DNA from: Natrialba magadii ATCC 43099
Lineage (GTDB): Archaea > Halobacteriota > Halobacteria > Halobacteriales > Natrialbaceae
Length of the DNA stretch: 64,000 nt
Assembly (NCBI RefSeq): GCF_000025625.1
Contig: NC_013922.1
Coordinates: 1,426,001 to 1,490,000, forward strand
Direction of reading: 5' to 3'
Both the position numbers and the translations under genes were made by a program. The notes beneath the pieces are model-generated. The model was not told the origin of the DNA, searched no databases, and saw only the letters and a program-made list of their open reading frames with translations. Of the stretch, positions 8,436-16,253 are shown one piece after another (the first letter of the stretch is position 1; each line of letters begins with the position of its first letter).

Positions 8436-9752
8436 GTGACAGACGCCGACGGCGATTTCACGCGATGTAGCACGGGAGCGGCTGGTAGCGACAGCAACGG
8501 TGATGGCGATGACTATGGCGATGGAGAATCAAAATCAAAATCAAAATCAAAATCAAAATCAGTAGCTGCTACACCGACCAGCACAACGCTCATCGACGAG
8601 ACACTCACACAGAGAGACGCCGCCGCGTTCGTTCACGTTGGACAGGCGCACGAACCGGCGATTCAGTACTGTCTCGACTGCTGGACACAGGCTGTTGCGA
8701 ACGACGAGGCTGTCGCCGACCCGCCGGCGGACTCCGACCTCGTCGCGCTCTCGTTCGACGGCGAGGGCTGGGAGATGCGGGCCAGGCCGCGAAAGCCAGG
8801 TCGAGGAGAATCAGACACACATCCCGCCTCCCAGTTGGCATCGACGCTCGCGGACCGCCACGGCTCTGCGACCGTCCTGACGCCCCCCAGCATCCCACAC
8901 GACGCGGCACTGTATCTCGAGAACGCCGGGCTCACACTGACCTCGACGGACGTACTCGAGTGCGCCCGTGCGAAAAAGACCCCAGATGAGCGAGCGCGGA
9001 TCGAGACCGCACAGGCTGGCGCCCGTGCAGGGATTCGTCGGGCGGCCGCCGTCCTCGCGGACGCGAGAGTCGTCGACGGAGAACTCGTTCGCGGCGATAC
9101 GACAAGAGAGGACGAACCGATCACACCAGATCACCTCCGGACCGAAGTTGACAAGGCTATCGTTTCGGCCGGCGCGTACCCCGCGGGCAACACCGCGATC
9201 AATCCCGACGCTGATCCCGAACGGGTTCCGTCGACGGTCGGCACAGCCGACACGCCGCTTCGCCCCGGCGAGCCGATCGTTATCCGAACCGCACCGCGCG
9301 AACCCGGCGGCTACCACGGCGGCCTCGTCCGGACACTCGTCGTCGACGGCGACGGCGGCCGCGAGCGCCGCGCCCACGTCGGCGCAACCCAGTCGTTCCG
9401 CTCGGCCAGCGCCATGCTGACCGCCGACACAGAAACCGTGGGTGCCGTCAAAGCCGACCTCGAGGCCGAGGTCCGCGCGTTCGGCTTCGAAGACGCCGAC
9501 GCCGTCGAAACGAGCGTTGGGGGCGTCGGACTGGCTGCACTCGAGTCCCCGTGCAAACTGACCGACGAGATCGAACCTGGAAGTGTGGTGCAACTCGAGT
9601 CGGCCGTGCGCGTCGAGGAGGGGGTGTGGCTCCGAATTGCGGATGTGCTGGCGCGCGGTCGTGACCAAGATCAAGATCGGGATGGGGAGAGACCGGAGTG
9701 GCTAGCACCGCTGTCGCGGTCGTTGGATCCGGAGACGGTGCGCAAGTCGTAG
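8436..9752 (+). CDS. M24-fold (Xaa-Pro peptidase-like) protein lacking most metal ligands
   Basis: A 438-residue protein with GTG start, 15 bases after the helicase gene. The C-terminal 260 residues follow the pita-bread M24 order: ECARAKKTPDERARIETAQ, then GGYHGGLVRTLVV, then SVGGVGLAALESP and VVQLESAVRVEEGVW. In active M24 enzymes five residues hold two metals (Asp, Asp, His, Glu, Glu). Here the two Asp positions are Thr and Gly and the His position is Gly; only the two Glu remain. It is therefore probably not a peptidase. Residues 32-42 are a Ser-Lys run from a hexanucleotide repeat. Its operon position suggests a link with the helicase, but no function is known. Confidence 0.75.
   Translation: MTDADGDFTRCSTGAAGSDSNGDGDDYGDGESKSKSKSKSKSVAATPTSTTLIDETLTQRDAAAFVHVGQAHEPAIQYCLDCWTQAVANDEAVADPPADSDLVALSFDGEGWEMRARPRKPGRGESDTHPASQLASTLADRHGSATVLTPPSIPHDAALYLENAGLTLTSTDVLECARAKKTPDERARIETAQAGARAGIRRAAAVLADARVVDGELVRGDTTREDEPITPDHLRTEVDKAIVSAGAYPAGNTAINPDADPERVPSTVGTADTPLRPGEPIVIRTAPREPGGYHGGLVRTLVVDGDGGRERRAHVGATQSFRSASAMLTADTETVGAVKADLEAEVRAFGFEDADAVETSVGGVGLAALESPCKLTDEIEPGSVVQLESAVRVEEGVWLRIADVLARGRDQDQDRDGERPEWLAPLSRSLDPETVRKS
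8527..8560 (+). repeat. Hexanucleotide tandem repeat within a coding region
   Basis: About five and a half copies of AATCAA encode SKSKSKSK near the N-terminus of the M24-fold protein. The 6-bp unit means copy-number changes keep the reading frame. Confidence 0.85.
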
Positions 9753-9961
9753 TGAGACACGTGGCGTATTGGCTGACTCGTTAAAGCATCCTAACAGTTG
9801 ATACGTTCTGTCTGCTGAATATAGAGGATGCGTGCGGCAATAGGGGGCTGCTTGGTGCAGAACAAAACAATTGAAACAACTGTTCGGTAACCTTGCGTAT
9901 CGTTCATTGGGATATGTCTGTCAAGGGAAATAGTAAAGGGCCCGTATAACATACATCCGAC

Positions 9962-10441
9962 ATGTATCGCCGATTGCTGCTCAGCAGTATCTCGCTCGTT
10001 GCTGTAAGTGGCTGCACATCTAATTCCGACAAGGAAGATGGTACTGACGGTGACACTGCAACAGACAGTAATTCTGATGACTTAGGTTCCAGTGATACTG
10101 GATCTGATAACTCTGACGAGTACCCACCAACGGGATATATTTACGTGTATTTAGCGATCACAATTCCTGATGATGAACCAGTTTACGATGCAAAAGAGGA
10201 TAATTTGACAGAAGTGACAGACATTGAACGAGCCCTTGAAACAGCGAGAAGTGAGTACACCGATGGGTTGGAAGATGAAATTGAGCCAGAAGATGAAACT
10301 CACTGGGAAAACAAGCTTGCCGAGATTAGTGGCAACTCTGTAGCAGATGGCAACGCAGGGTCAAAAATTGAAGGAGACGGCGTGTACGTCGAATATGAGG
10401 GGGAGAAGTATATTTTGCTGTATGATCAAGCGGAGTCGTAA
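9962..10441 (+). CDS. AT-rich putative lipoprotein, unknown function
   Basis: A 159-residue protein. The N-terminus MYRRLLLSSISLVAVSGC is a short export signal ending in a lipobox (residues 15-18, V-S-G-C), so the mature protein should be lipid-anchored outside the membrane. A Ser/Asp/Thr/Gly-rich linker (about residues 20-55) precedes a domain containing YIYVYLAITIPDDEPVYDA and ending VYVEYEGEKYILLYDQ. No family is recognised. The gene is visibly less GC-rich than its neighbours and uses A/T-ending codons, and the DNA downstream contains a MITE. It was therefore probably acquired by transfer. Confidence 0.7.
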   Translation: MYRRLLLSSISLVAVSGCTSNSDKEDGTDGDTATDSNSDDLGSSDTGSDNSDEYPPTGYIYVYLAITIPDDEPVYDAKEDNLTEVTDIERALETARSEYTDGLEDEIEPEDETHWENKLAEISGNSVADGNAGSKIEGDGVYVEYEGEKYILLYDQAES

Positions 10442-10963
10442 TCTCGGAATCACCCATATTTTCATCCTGTGTTACGTTTTAGTTCAGTAGATGTGGGAGG
10501 ACATTCACATGGTATGGCATACGGATCCTCTATGGTATGTCCTATCCCTGGCAAATTGAGCAAAGTATCGTTCTACATTCGCGCTATGTATCTTGCAGAG
10601 GTATAGCGAACTATCGATTTCTGTCGGTAAGGGCGTGCGAGATACAGAGGATGAATCTATCGCCAGTCTCCGTGCGAGCGAAGCAAGCGCGGTTCCCGGG
10701 CTGCGAGGCCGAGGGCCGAGCCGTCCGCCTTTTTATCGAAGTTTTGCGCGAGCGGTTCGCCGAAGGCGAACCCGACGCGGAAAAGTTCGCGCTCTGTGTT
10801 CAGCAAGACAGTTGGAATTCATCACTGATTGAGAGTGTCAACAAAGCCGCTCGGCTGTGTTACTATAGTAGCCACTGCAAGTCACTGCACACCAGATCGC
10901 CAGATGACTCGGCGATCAGTGTGTAACTAGTTGCAGTTGTTACTATAGCTGCGTGTCGGCAGG
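10442..10963. other. Gene-free accessory segment with repeat-like block and MITE
   Basis: About 520 bases without a convincing gene. An AT-rich first part has an inverted repeat (CGCTAT and ATAGCG) near 10580-10608. From about 10630 to 10800 the DNA becomes GC-rich, with the perfect hairpin GGTTCGCC-GAA-GGCGAACC at about 10754-10772. From memory this block resembles a degenerate dispersed repeat of haloarchaeal genomes. The 86-bp MITE at 10863-10948 follows. Reading frames open across this region look fortuitous. Confidence 0.5.
10863..10948. mobile_element. 86-bp MITE-like imperfect palindrome
   Basis: The whole segment folds on itself. The left end reads CTATAGTAGCCACTGCAA; the reverse complement of the right end reads CTATAGTAACAACTGCAA, 16 of 18 identical. 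The centre is the hairpin GATCGCC...GGCGATC around 10896-10918. It has no coding capacity. The terminal CTATAGTA is the same as the ends of the IS630-type element at 53.6 kb, so it is probably a non-autonomous element moved by an IS630/Tc1-mariner transposase inserting at TA. Confidence 0.72.
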
Positions 10964-11143
10964 CTACTGCTCCTCGTCGGCTTCGTCGGTTGCAGTTGCT
11001 ACGGACTCGTCGTCGCTAGCTGGGGACGCCCGTTCGTCACGGTTCTGCTCTGCAGTAGAGCCTCGGAACCGACCGTACACCGAGACAGCGGTGTCGACGA
11101 CGAGTTCACCGGCTCTGAGCGCCGCAACGACCAGATCGGCCAT
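10964..11143 (-). CDS. Small haloarchaeal protein of unknown function
   Basis: A 59-residue protein (MADLVVAALRAGELVVDTAV, then VYGRFRGSTAEQNRDERAS) with an amphipathic N-terminal helix and an acidic, disordered C-terminus. Its ATG overlaps the stop of the upstream gene by one base (TGATG), so the two are translationally coupled. Its stop codon lies only 15 bases from the end of the MITE. I do not recognise a named family; the coupled membrane partner suggests a membrane-associated accessory role. Confidence 0.6.
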   Translation of the reverse strand: MADLVVAALRAGELVVDTAVSVYGRFRGSTAEQNRDERASPASDDESVATATDEADEEQ

Positions 11144-11442
11144 CAGTCCCCCTCCTCGTTGGTTGTGACGCTGGTCGAATCGGTGGGCGTGTCGTCGTCG
11201 GCCGACTCTGACTCTGGATCTCCGATGACGGTGCCCGCCGCGCGCTTGGCCACGAGACCCGGCACATCCGACGGCATCGTCAGCCAGCGCTCGACAACGA
11301 CGAGCCCGACGGCGAGTCCGATGAGAATCCCACCCGTGCCCGTATCGCCACGAACGAAGAGGAACTCGAGTCCGGCGAGCGCAGCGGGGAGTGCAAGGAT
11401 GAGCACGCCGGCGAGTTTGATCGTATCGATGAGTCCAGCCAT
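11143..11442 (-). CDS. Small membrane protein (DUF7533-like)
   Basis: A 99-residue protein starting MAGLIDTIKLAGVLILALPA, with two hydrophobic segments (about residues 7-27 and 37-55, separated by LEFLFVRGDTG) and a conserved-looking WLTMPSDVPGLVAKRAAGTV before an acidic Ser/Asp/Glu tail. It resembles a haloarchaeal family I believe is DUF7533, of unknown function. ATG 11442 is preferred over a GTG 15 bases upstream. It forms a coupled pair with the downstream gene and is divergent from riboflavin synthase. Confidence 0.65.
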   Translation of the reverse strand: MAGLIDTIKLAGVLILALPAALAGLEFLFVRGDTGTGGILIGLAVGLVVVERWLTMPSDVPGLVAKRAAGTVIGDPESESADDDTPTDSTSVTTNEEGD

Positions 11443-11567
11443 TTGGCATGAGTACACCGGAGTGAACCAAAAGGACGGCGACCGAGTACCCTGTCACCGA
11501 GCCATCACAGAAGTGGAACGCATACCGGGATCAGAATGGCTTTATCCGTCGGCTGGTATCGTCGAGT

Positions 11568-12194
11568 ATGTTCACGGGAATCGTCGAGGAGACCGGCGAA
11601 ATCGTCGGCCGGGAGCGAACGGAGGACGGCCTCCGGCTTCGGATTGCAGCCGACGCGGTCGCGACCGGAGTAACACACGGCCAGAGCATCAGCGTCAGCG
11701 GGGTCTGTCTCACCGTCGAACGCTACGACGATGGCGCGTGGTTCGAGGTCTTCCTCGCGACCGAGACTGTCGAACGAACCTATTTGGGCGACCTCGAGGA
11801 GGGTGACACGGTCAACCTCGAGCGCGCGATGCCGGCCAACGGCCGCTTCGATGGCCACATCGTGCAAGGCCACGTCGACGCAGTCGCGACGGTTTCGAAT
11901 ATCGAATCCGTCGAGGAGGATTGGTTTTTCGAGTTCGAACTCCCGGCGGGGTACGGCCGCTACGTCGTGGAGAAGGGCTCGATCACGCTCGACGGGATCA
12001 GCCTGACCGTCGCCGACCTGGAGACGACCGAGGATGAGCAGGATCGAGTTACCGTCGCCATCATCCCAACGACCTACGAGCTGACGACGCTCTCGGAAAA
12101 GGCGATTGGCGATCCAATCCACCTCGAAGTCGACGTGCTCTCGAAGTACGTCGAGCGGCTACTCGAGTCCCGGTTCGACTCTCGGGTCGACTGA
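11568..12194 (+). CDS. ribE: Riboflavin synthase (lumazine-binding type)
   Basis: A 208-residue protein built from two tandem lumazine-binding barrels. The first begins MFTGIVEETGEI with ISVSGVCLTV, the second contains GHIVQGHVDAVATV and SITLDGISLTVADL. It catalyses dismutation of two 6,7-dimethyl-8-ribityllumazine molecules to riboflavin, the last step before FMN/FAD. It is the bacterial-type trimeric enzyme rather than the unrelated archaeal RibC type, which is typical of haloarchaea. The ATG at 11568 follows a TATA-like GCTTTATCC near 11538. No other rib gene is adjacent. Confidence 0.93.
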   Translation: MFTGIVEETGEIVGRERTEDGLRLRIAADAVATGVTHGQSISVSGVCLTVERYDDGAWFEVFLATETVERTYLGDLEEGDTVNLERAMPANGRFDGHIVQGHVDAVATVSNIESVEEDWFFEFELPAGYGRYVVEKGSITLDGISLTVADLETTEDEQDRVTVAIIPTTYELTTLSEKAIGDPIHLEVDVLSKYVERLLESRFDSRVD

Positions 12195-12195
12195 A

Positions 12196-12256
12196 CGGCG
12201 AGTAAAGGGTGAGCCGGCGGTCAAAGGGCGAGTCGGCGGTTAAATCGTGAGTCGAC
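12196..12256. repeat. Short degenerate tandem repeat after riboflavin synthase
   Basis: Three imperfect copies of a roughly 20-base unit (GGCGAGTAAAGGGTGAGCCG, then GGCGGTCAAAGGGCGAGTCG, then GGCGGTTAAATCGTGAGTCG) fill the gap between two convergent genes. It may have a role in termination or be simple replication slippage. Confidence 0.55.
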
Positions 12257-12272
12257 GATCCAGGGAGTGATT

Positions 12273-12623
12273 TCAGGCACCCGGCACGCCGAACGCGCCG
12301 ACGCCAAGTCCCAGAATCGTATCGAGGACGAAGAGGATGGCGAGGGCGGCGAGCCAGGCGACGACACCGATGAGTGCGGCATCCAGCCAGCCGCCGGGGT
12401 AGCGCCAGTTGACAACCCAGATCCAGGCGATGAGTGCGAGGAGCGGGCCGAAGAGCGGAATCCAGGCGGTGAGTGCCCACGCGAGTGCGCCGACGATGGC
12501 GGTGACCACGGCGTGGGAGTAGTCCTCGAGACCGACGATGAGCGAGGCGCCGACGTAGATTGCCAGGCCGCCGACGAGCAGTGCGACGACGAACGCGACG
12601 AGCGAACCAATGAGTGCGACCAT
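12273..12623 (-). CDS. Small integral membrane protein, unknown function
   Basis: A 116-residue protein with four predicted membrane segments: the N-terminal MVALIGSLVAFVVALLVGGL, then AVVTAIVGALAWALTAWIP, LALIAWIWVVNWRYP and the C-terminal LAALAILFVLDTILG. The tryptophan-rich loop AWIWVVNWRYPGGW is the most distinctive feature. No catalytic motif is evident. It is probably an uncharacterised haloarchaeal membrane protein family. An in-frame GTG directly before the ATG would add one residue. It is convergent with riboflavin synthase. Confidence 0.65.
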   Translation of the reverse strand: MVALIGSLVAFVVALLVGGLAIYVGASLIVGLEDYSHAVVTAIVGALAWALTAWIPLFGPLLALIAWIWVVNWRYPGGWLDAALIGVVAWLAALAILFVLDTILGLGVGAFGVPGA

Positions 12624-12734
12624 CACGAGATCCTACTTGTTCCGGGGTTATAGAGACTGTGCTGATTCGGGTCCGGTGGGCTGGTGCGGACTGGTGAACG
12701 TGGCTGAACGCTGTTGATTCGGTGTGTACTTGTG

Positions 12735-13751
12735 TTATCGCCGAGGTGGCTCGAACTCCGTTAGTTCGGGTGTTGGTGGACCTGACGTATCATCTCGGAC
12801 CGCGCGGTACGTGCGTCGGTAGCGGGCGATTTTCCGGTAGAGGTAGTAGCCGATCACGAGGTTGAACCCGACGACGTAGACAATAAATGCCAGTCCAGGA
12901 CTGAGCGGAGTGACTGCAGCGATGACGATGGGGGCACCCAGCCAGGACAATGTGTTGTAGGTCGCATGGACGAATGCAGCGATCAACAGCCCTTTGGCGA
13001 CGAGTGGGCCGGCATACTGGGGGTTGAACTTCGCCAAACCGAGGTAGTAGCCCGCAATCGCGGAGTAGATAACGTGACCTGGACCGACGAGTGCACGAAC
13101 AGTAGCGATACCGGTTGCAGCGGACACTACACCGTTTTCCGGCTGGGCTGCGATGACCTCGCCGGAGATGTAAAGCGTGTTCTCGAACGCTGCAAAGCCA
13201 AGACCCGCCACAGCGCCGTACACCGTTCCGACGATTACTGCATCGAACGTCTCGCTTCGATAGGCGAAGACACGGACGGCGAGCAGTTTCACAGCCTCCT
13301 CAACGGGGCCGACGATAAGGTAAAAAAAGAGCGCTGTTCCGATGATCGGGATCGCTTGAAGCGGCGGACCGAAAAACGAGTTCACCACGGCCGCGAATGT
13401 CGCGAAGAGGATAGCGAGGATAAACGTCGCGACGAGAAGTCCGAGCGGTTCGTTCTCAGTGATATCCGAATGCCAGATGAAAGCGGCAAGCAACCCTGCA
13501 GGAACAAACGAGAGTGCAAAGAACAGGGTGAGTGAGGGATCATCGAGAACGAGTACTGTCGGTTGAATGAGTAAGAAGAGGGTGATGACAAACGCGACAA
13601 GGAGCACTAGCGTGCGGAATCCGTAGCTTATCGCGTTGTAGACTGAATACGCGAGATTGTCGACGACAGACCGCGGCTCCCACGTCGAGACATCGTAGAG
13701 ATCTCGCGACTCCTCATCTGCTCGTTCGACCGGGTCACGACGACGCTGCAT
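12735..13751 (-). CDS. PrsW-family intramembrane metalloprotease
   Basis: A 338-residue membrane protein with about eight predicted helices after an N-terminal cytoplasmic stretch. The family motifs are all present: EEAVKLLAV (EExxK, about residue 155), AAFENTLY (FExxxY), PGHVIYSAIAGYYLG (His with small residues) and FVHATYNTL (second His). In Bacillus, PrsW clips an anti-sigma factor within the membrane; archaeal homologues have unknown substrates. ATG 13751 is preferred to a TTG 6 bases upstream. It stands alone, and no obvious anti-sigma-like substrate is encoded nearby. Confidence 0.87.
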   Translation of the reverse strand: MQRRRDPVERADEESRDLYDVSTWEPRSVVDNLAYSVYNAISYGFRTLVLLVAFVITLFLLIQPTVLVLDDPSLTLFFALSFVPAGLLAAFIWHSDITENEPLGLLVATFILAILFATFAAVVNSFFGPPLQAIPIIGTALFFYLIVGPVEEAVKLLAVRVFAYRSETFDAVIVGTVYGAVAGLGFAAFENTLYISGEVIAAQPENGVVSAATGIATVRALVGPGHVIYSAIAGYYLGLAKFNPQYAGPLVAKGLLIAAFVHATYNTLSWLGAPIVIAAVTPLSPGLAFIVYVVGFNLVIGYYLYRKIARYRRTYRAVRDDTSGPPTPELTEFEPPRR

Positions 13752-13881
13752 GTGCAAGCGTACAACACACCCACTGGTAAGCGTTGGGCGTTGGACGTTC
13801 TTCCAATCCTAGAATGATACTTATTATCATATTCGTATAAGGGGGACGCTTATACTGGCTCAGCCGTGAGAACAGATAGCT

Positions 13882-14055
13882 ATGCACAGTCCACGCCGCG
13901 GGTTCCACTACACCGCACCGCCAAATCCGGATGGGGAACGAACACCGATGACCGACACCGATGCGAAAACCGACGCTGACGCCGACTCCGAGGAGGCGGC
14001 CCAGGACGCAATCGCTCCCTCGAAACCGACTGATCGTCTCGCCGCCGACGACTGA
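13882..14055 (+). CDS. Small acidic protein, unknown function
   Basis: A 57-codon gene beginning MHSPRRGFHYTAPPNPDG and ending in an Asp/Ala/Glu-rich tail. The support is contextual: a TATA-like CTTATAC lies at about 13850, 30 bases upstream of the ATG, and a palindrome plus T-run terminator directly follows the stop codon. Codon use matches the neighbours. The product lacks hydrophobic segments or cysteines. No family is recognised. It might instead be a short regulatory transcript. Confidence 0.5.
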   Translation: MHSPRRGFHYTAPPNPDGERTPMTDTDAKTDADADSEEAAQDAIAPSKPTDRLAADD

Positions 14056-14084
14056 GAACCGGTTCTGTCTGTCTCTCCCTTTTT
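14055..14084 (+). terminator. Palindrome plus T-run terminator
   Basis: The perfect 12-base palindrome AGAACCGGTTCT begins on the last base of the stop codon and is followed by a pyrimidine tract ending in five T (14080-14084). It probably ends the transcript of the small gene at 13882. Confidence 0.5.
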
Positions 14085-14265
14085 GCCGCTTTCCCGTAGC
14101 GGCCAGCAGCAGTATAGAGTTCTGTTTTCTCTCAGCCACAGACGTTCCTCTCAGCCACAGACGAGAACACACGTCCATCATTGATTTCCAACGACAACGA
14201 TACCCACAATCACGACCACAGGAGGACTCGGAATCCACAAAGCCCCCCCGTGCGAACGCACACCC

Positions 14266-14649
14266 ATGCACTTCGACCAGCGAACACAGCAGGCGCTTCG
14301 CGCCGTCGGCCTCGAAACCGACGACCTCCAGACGGCCTCCGACGCCGTCGCCGAAGCCGTCGCCGACGATGCGGCCGCACTCGAGTCCTTCTTCGAAACC
14401 CACGACACTGTCTACTCGGACATGGATATGGCCCACTCCGCGTCCGACTACCCCGAACACAGCGTCGATTACGCCGACATCACGACCCACGCGGCTGAGA
14501 TGCGTGGCTGGCTGCGCTTCGACACGTGGGGTGTCTACGTCGAAGATGGTCGCATCCTCGACGCCGAGGATGACTACGTCGAACTCACGCTCGGCCCGAC
14601 GATCAACGCCCGCGTTCGGTTCGCCGCCGAACGCGAGACCCTGCGGTGA
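14266..14649 (+). CDS. Conserved haloarchaeal protein (DUF7532-like)
   Basis: A 127-residue soluble protein beginning MHFDQRTQQALRAVGLETDD. It is helical at first (QTASDAVAEAVADDAAAL) and then shows a distinctive block (THDTVYSDMDMAHSASDYPE) and a C-terminal beta-rich part (MRGWLRFDTWGVYVEDGRIL). This resembles a family of unknown function that I believe is DUF7532. Several Asp/His residues in the middle block could bind a metal, which is inference only. It lies 94 bases upstream of the FAU-1 gene on the same strand, so it may be co-transcribed. Confidence 0.7.
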   Translation: MHFDQRTQQALRAVGLETDDLQTASDAVAEAVADDAAALESFFETHDTVYSDMDMAHSASDYPEHSVDYADITTHAAEMRGWLRFDTWGVYVEDGRILDAEDDYVELTLGPTINARVRFAAERETLR

Positions 14650-14743
14650 TCGCCGTGCTCGCTGACGCTCATCGCGTACTCGAGTTCGGATGCGAGTACG
14701 ACTGCGAGTGCAACTGTGATCGACCAGTAGCGGAGGGCCAACT

Positions 14744-16228
14744 GTGACGGAGACCGACACCAGTTCTGACGCCGCCGCAGAGACCACGGTCCGCGTCCGC
14801 GGCATCTACACGACGGCCGTTACACACCGCCTCGAAACGAGCGCAGAGGCTGACTTCAGTGTCGTCCAGGCCTCCGAGCCGATCCGCGAACGCTTCGACC
14901 AAGCGTTCGAGACCGCACCGGCTGACGCAGCGGTCGAGACGACCCGCGACCGACAGGGCGTTGGCGTGTCGGGCAGCGCTGACGCAGTCGAACTGGTGGC
15001 TGCGGAACTCGCCGACCTCGCGATCGATACCTTCCGCTGGGAGTCGACAGTTCCGCGCGGCGCGGTCTTCGACGCCGAAGTGATCGACGCCGCAGGCGGC
15101 AGCGGTGCCGTCGTCGACCTCGGCCAGGGCCGCCGTGGCTATCTGAAGTACGACGACGTCGACGGCTACGTCGACAAGGGGAACCGCTACCGCGTGCAGG
15201 TCACCGAACCTACCCCGCCGTGGGACGACGACCAGCCGCGAGTCGAGCCCACACTCGCCGTTCGCAGCGGCCTCTGTACGCTCTCGCAGGATCGGACCGG
15301 CGTCTCGGCCGCACTCCGCGGCGAGCGCGCCGACGAACTCGTCGGCATGACCGACCTACTCTCAGTCGACCTTCCGCAGGGCTGGGGACTGCGCTGGCAA
15401 CACACCGCGACCGATGCAGATCTTGGCGCGATGGAGACCGCACTCGAGTCCGTCGCCGGACGTGCACGTGCACTCGAGTCCGATCTCGCGGACGCGCCCG
15501 ACGAACCGGGCGAGCCAGGACTGCTTGCCGCCCCACGGGCGACGGAGTGGCTCTGGTTCGGCCGCGACTCGCGCTTCGCGCTCGACGAAGCCCGTCGTGC
15601 CGTCGAGACGACGATGCCGGGCCACCACCGGACGAAGGCCGCCGACAGGGCGGCCAGTTCGGCCGTCGACTTCGCGGAGGCCGTCTGTGGCTCGGTCGTC
15701 GACGACCTCGAGAGCGGTGAGGACGCGTTTCCGTTCGATGCTGTTTCCCGGCAGTTCGGCCCGCTCTCTGGCGACCGACTCGAGATTGGCCACGGCAAAC
15801 CCGACGGGAGACTGATCTCACTCGGTTACGGCGACGTGACCGAGTGGGACCCCGAGGGGAAGGTCACACTCGAGCGCTCGATGGGCGGGGGCGGCAGCTA
15901 CGACGCCCTCGGCACACCGAAGGAGGACGGCGACACCGCGGTCACGAAGTTCCGCGAAGGTCGCTGGTGGTACCCGACGACGTACAAAGGCGCAGATGGT
16001 TCTTCGAAGGGGACCTACGTCAACATCTGCACGCCGGTCGAACTCCTTCCGGATACGGTCCGGTACGTCGATCTCTACGTCGACGTGATCCGCCAACCGG
16101 ACGGCGAGGTCGAAGTTGTCGACGAGGACCAACTCGAGGACGCTGTCGCGGACGGACTGGTCTCTGAAGAGCTTGCGGAGAAAGCGAAAAGCGTCGCAAC
16201 GGCTGTCGAGCGGGCGCTGTCGAAGTGA
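14744..16228 (+). CDS. Probable ribonuclease FAU-1 (RNase E/G-type with DUF402 domain)
   Basis: A 494-residue protein with GTG start. It has an N-terminal domain with an embedded S1-like segment (GAVVDLGQGRRGYLKYDDVD, about residues 120-150), a long middle region, and a C-terminal DUF402 domain with KFREGRWWYPTTYKG and VRYVDLYVDVIRQPDG; the acidic DLYVDV resembles the metal-binding site of the DUF402 fold. The Pyrococcus homologue FAU-1 binds AU-rich RNA, and family members process the 5' end of pre-5S rRNA. The length matches the family. It probably acts in RNA maturation or decay in the cytoplasm. Confidence 0.82.
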   Translation: MTETDTSSDAAAETTVRVRGIYTTAVTHRLETSAEADFSVVQASEPIRERFDQAFETAPADAAVETTRDRQGVGVSGSADAVELVAAELADLAIDTFRWESTVPRGAVFDAEVIDAAGGSGAVVDLGQGRRGYLKYDDVDGYVDKGNRYRVQVTEPTPPWDDDQPRVEPTLAVRSGLCTLSQDRTGVSAALRGERADELVGMTDLLSVDLPQGWGLRWQHTATDADLGAMETALESVAGRARALESDLADAPDEPGEPGLLAAPRATEWLWFGRDSRFALDEARRAVETTMPGHHRTKAADRAASSAVDFAEAVCGSVVDDLESGEDAFPFDAVSRQFGPLSGDRLEIGHGKPDGRLISLGYGDVTEWDPEGKVTLERSMGGGGSYDALGTPKEDGDTAVTKFREGRWWYPTTYKGADGSSKGTYVNICTPVELLPDTVRYVDLYVDVIRQPDGEVEVVDEDQLEDAVADGLVSEELAEKAKSVATAVERALSK

Positions 16229-16253
16229 AAGGCAACGGTAACAGGTACCCGCG

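Noticed and set aside
8436-9752. Active Xaa-Pro aminopeptidase
   Set aside because: Three of the five metal ligands are replaced, so an active peptidase is unlikely.
6555-9752. Helicase plus neighbour considered as an antiviral defence pair
   Set aside because: UvrD-type helicases are common repair proteins. The neighbour has no nuclease, protease or sensor motif that would support a defence role.
10537-10926. Open frames in the region before the MITE
   Set aside because: They run through the GC-rich repeat-like block and into the MITE, have no domain, and lack a promoter at their start.
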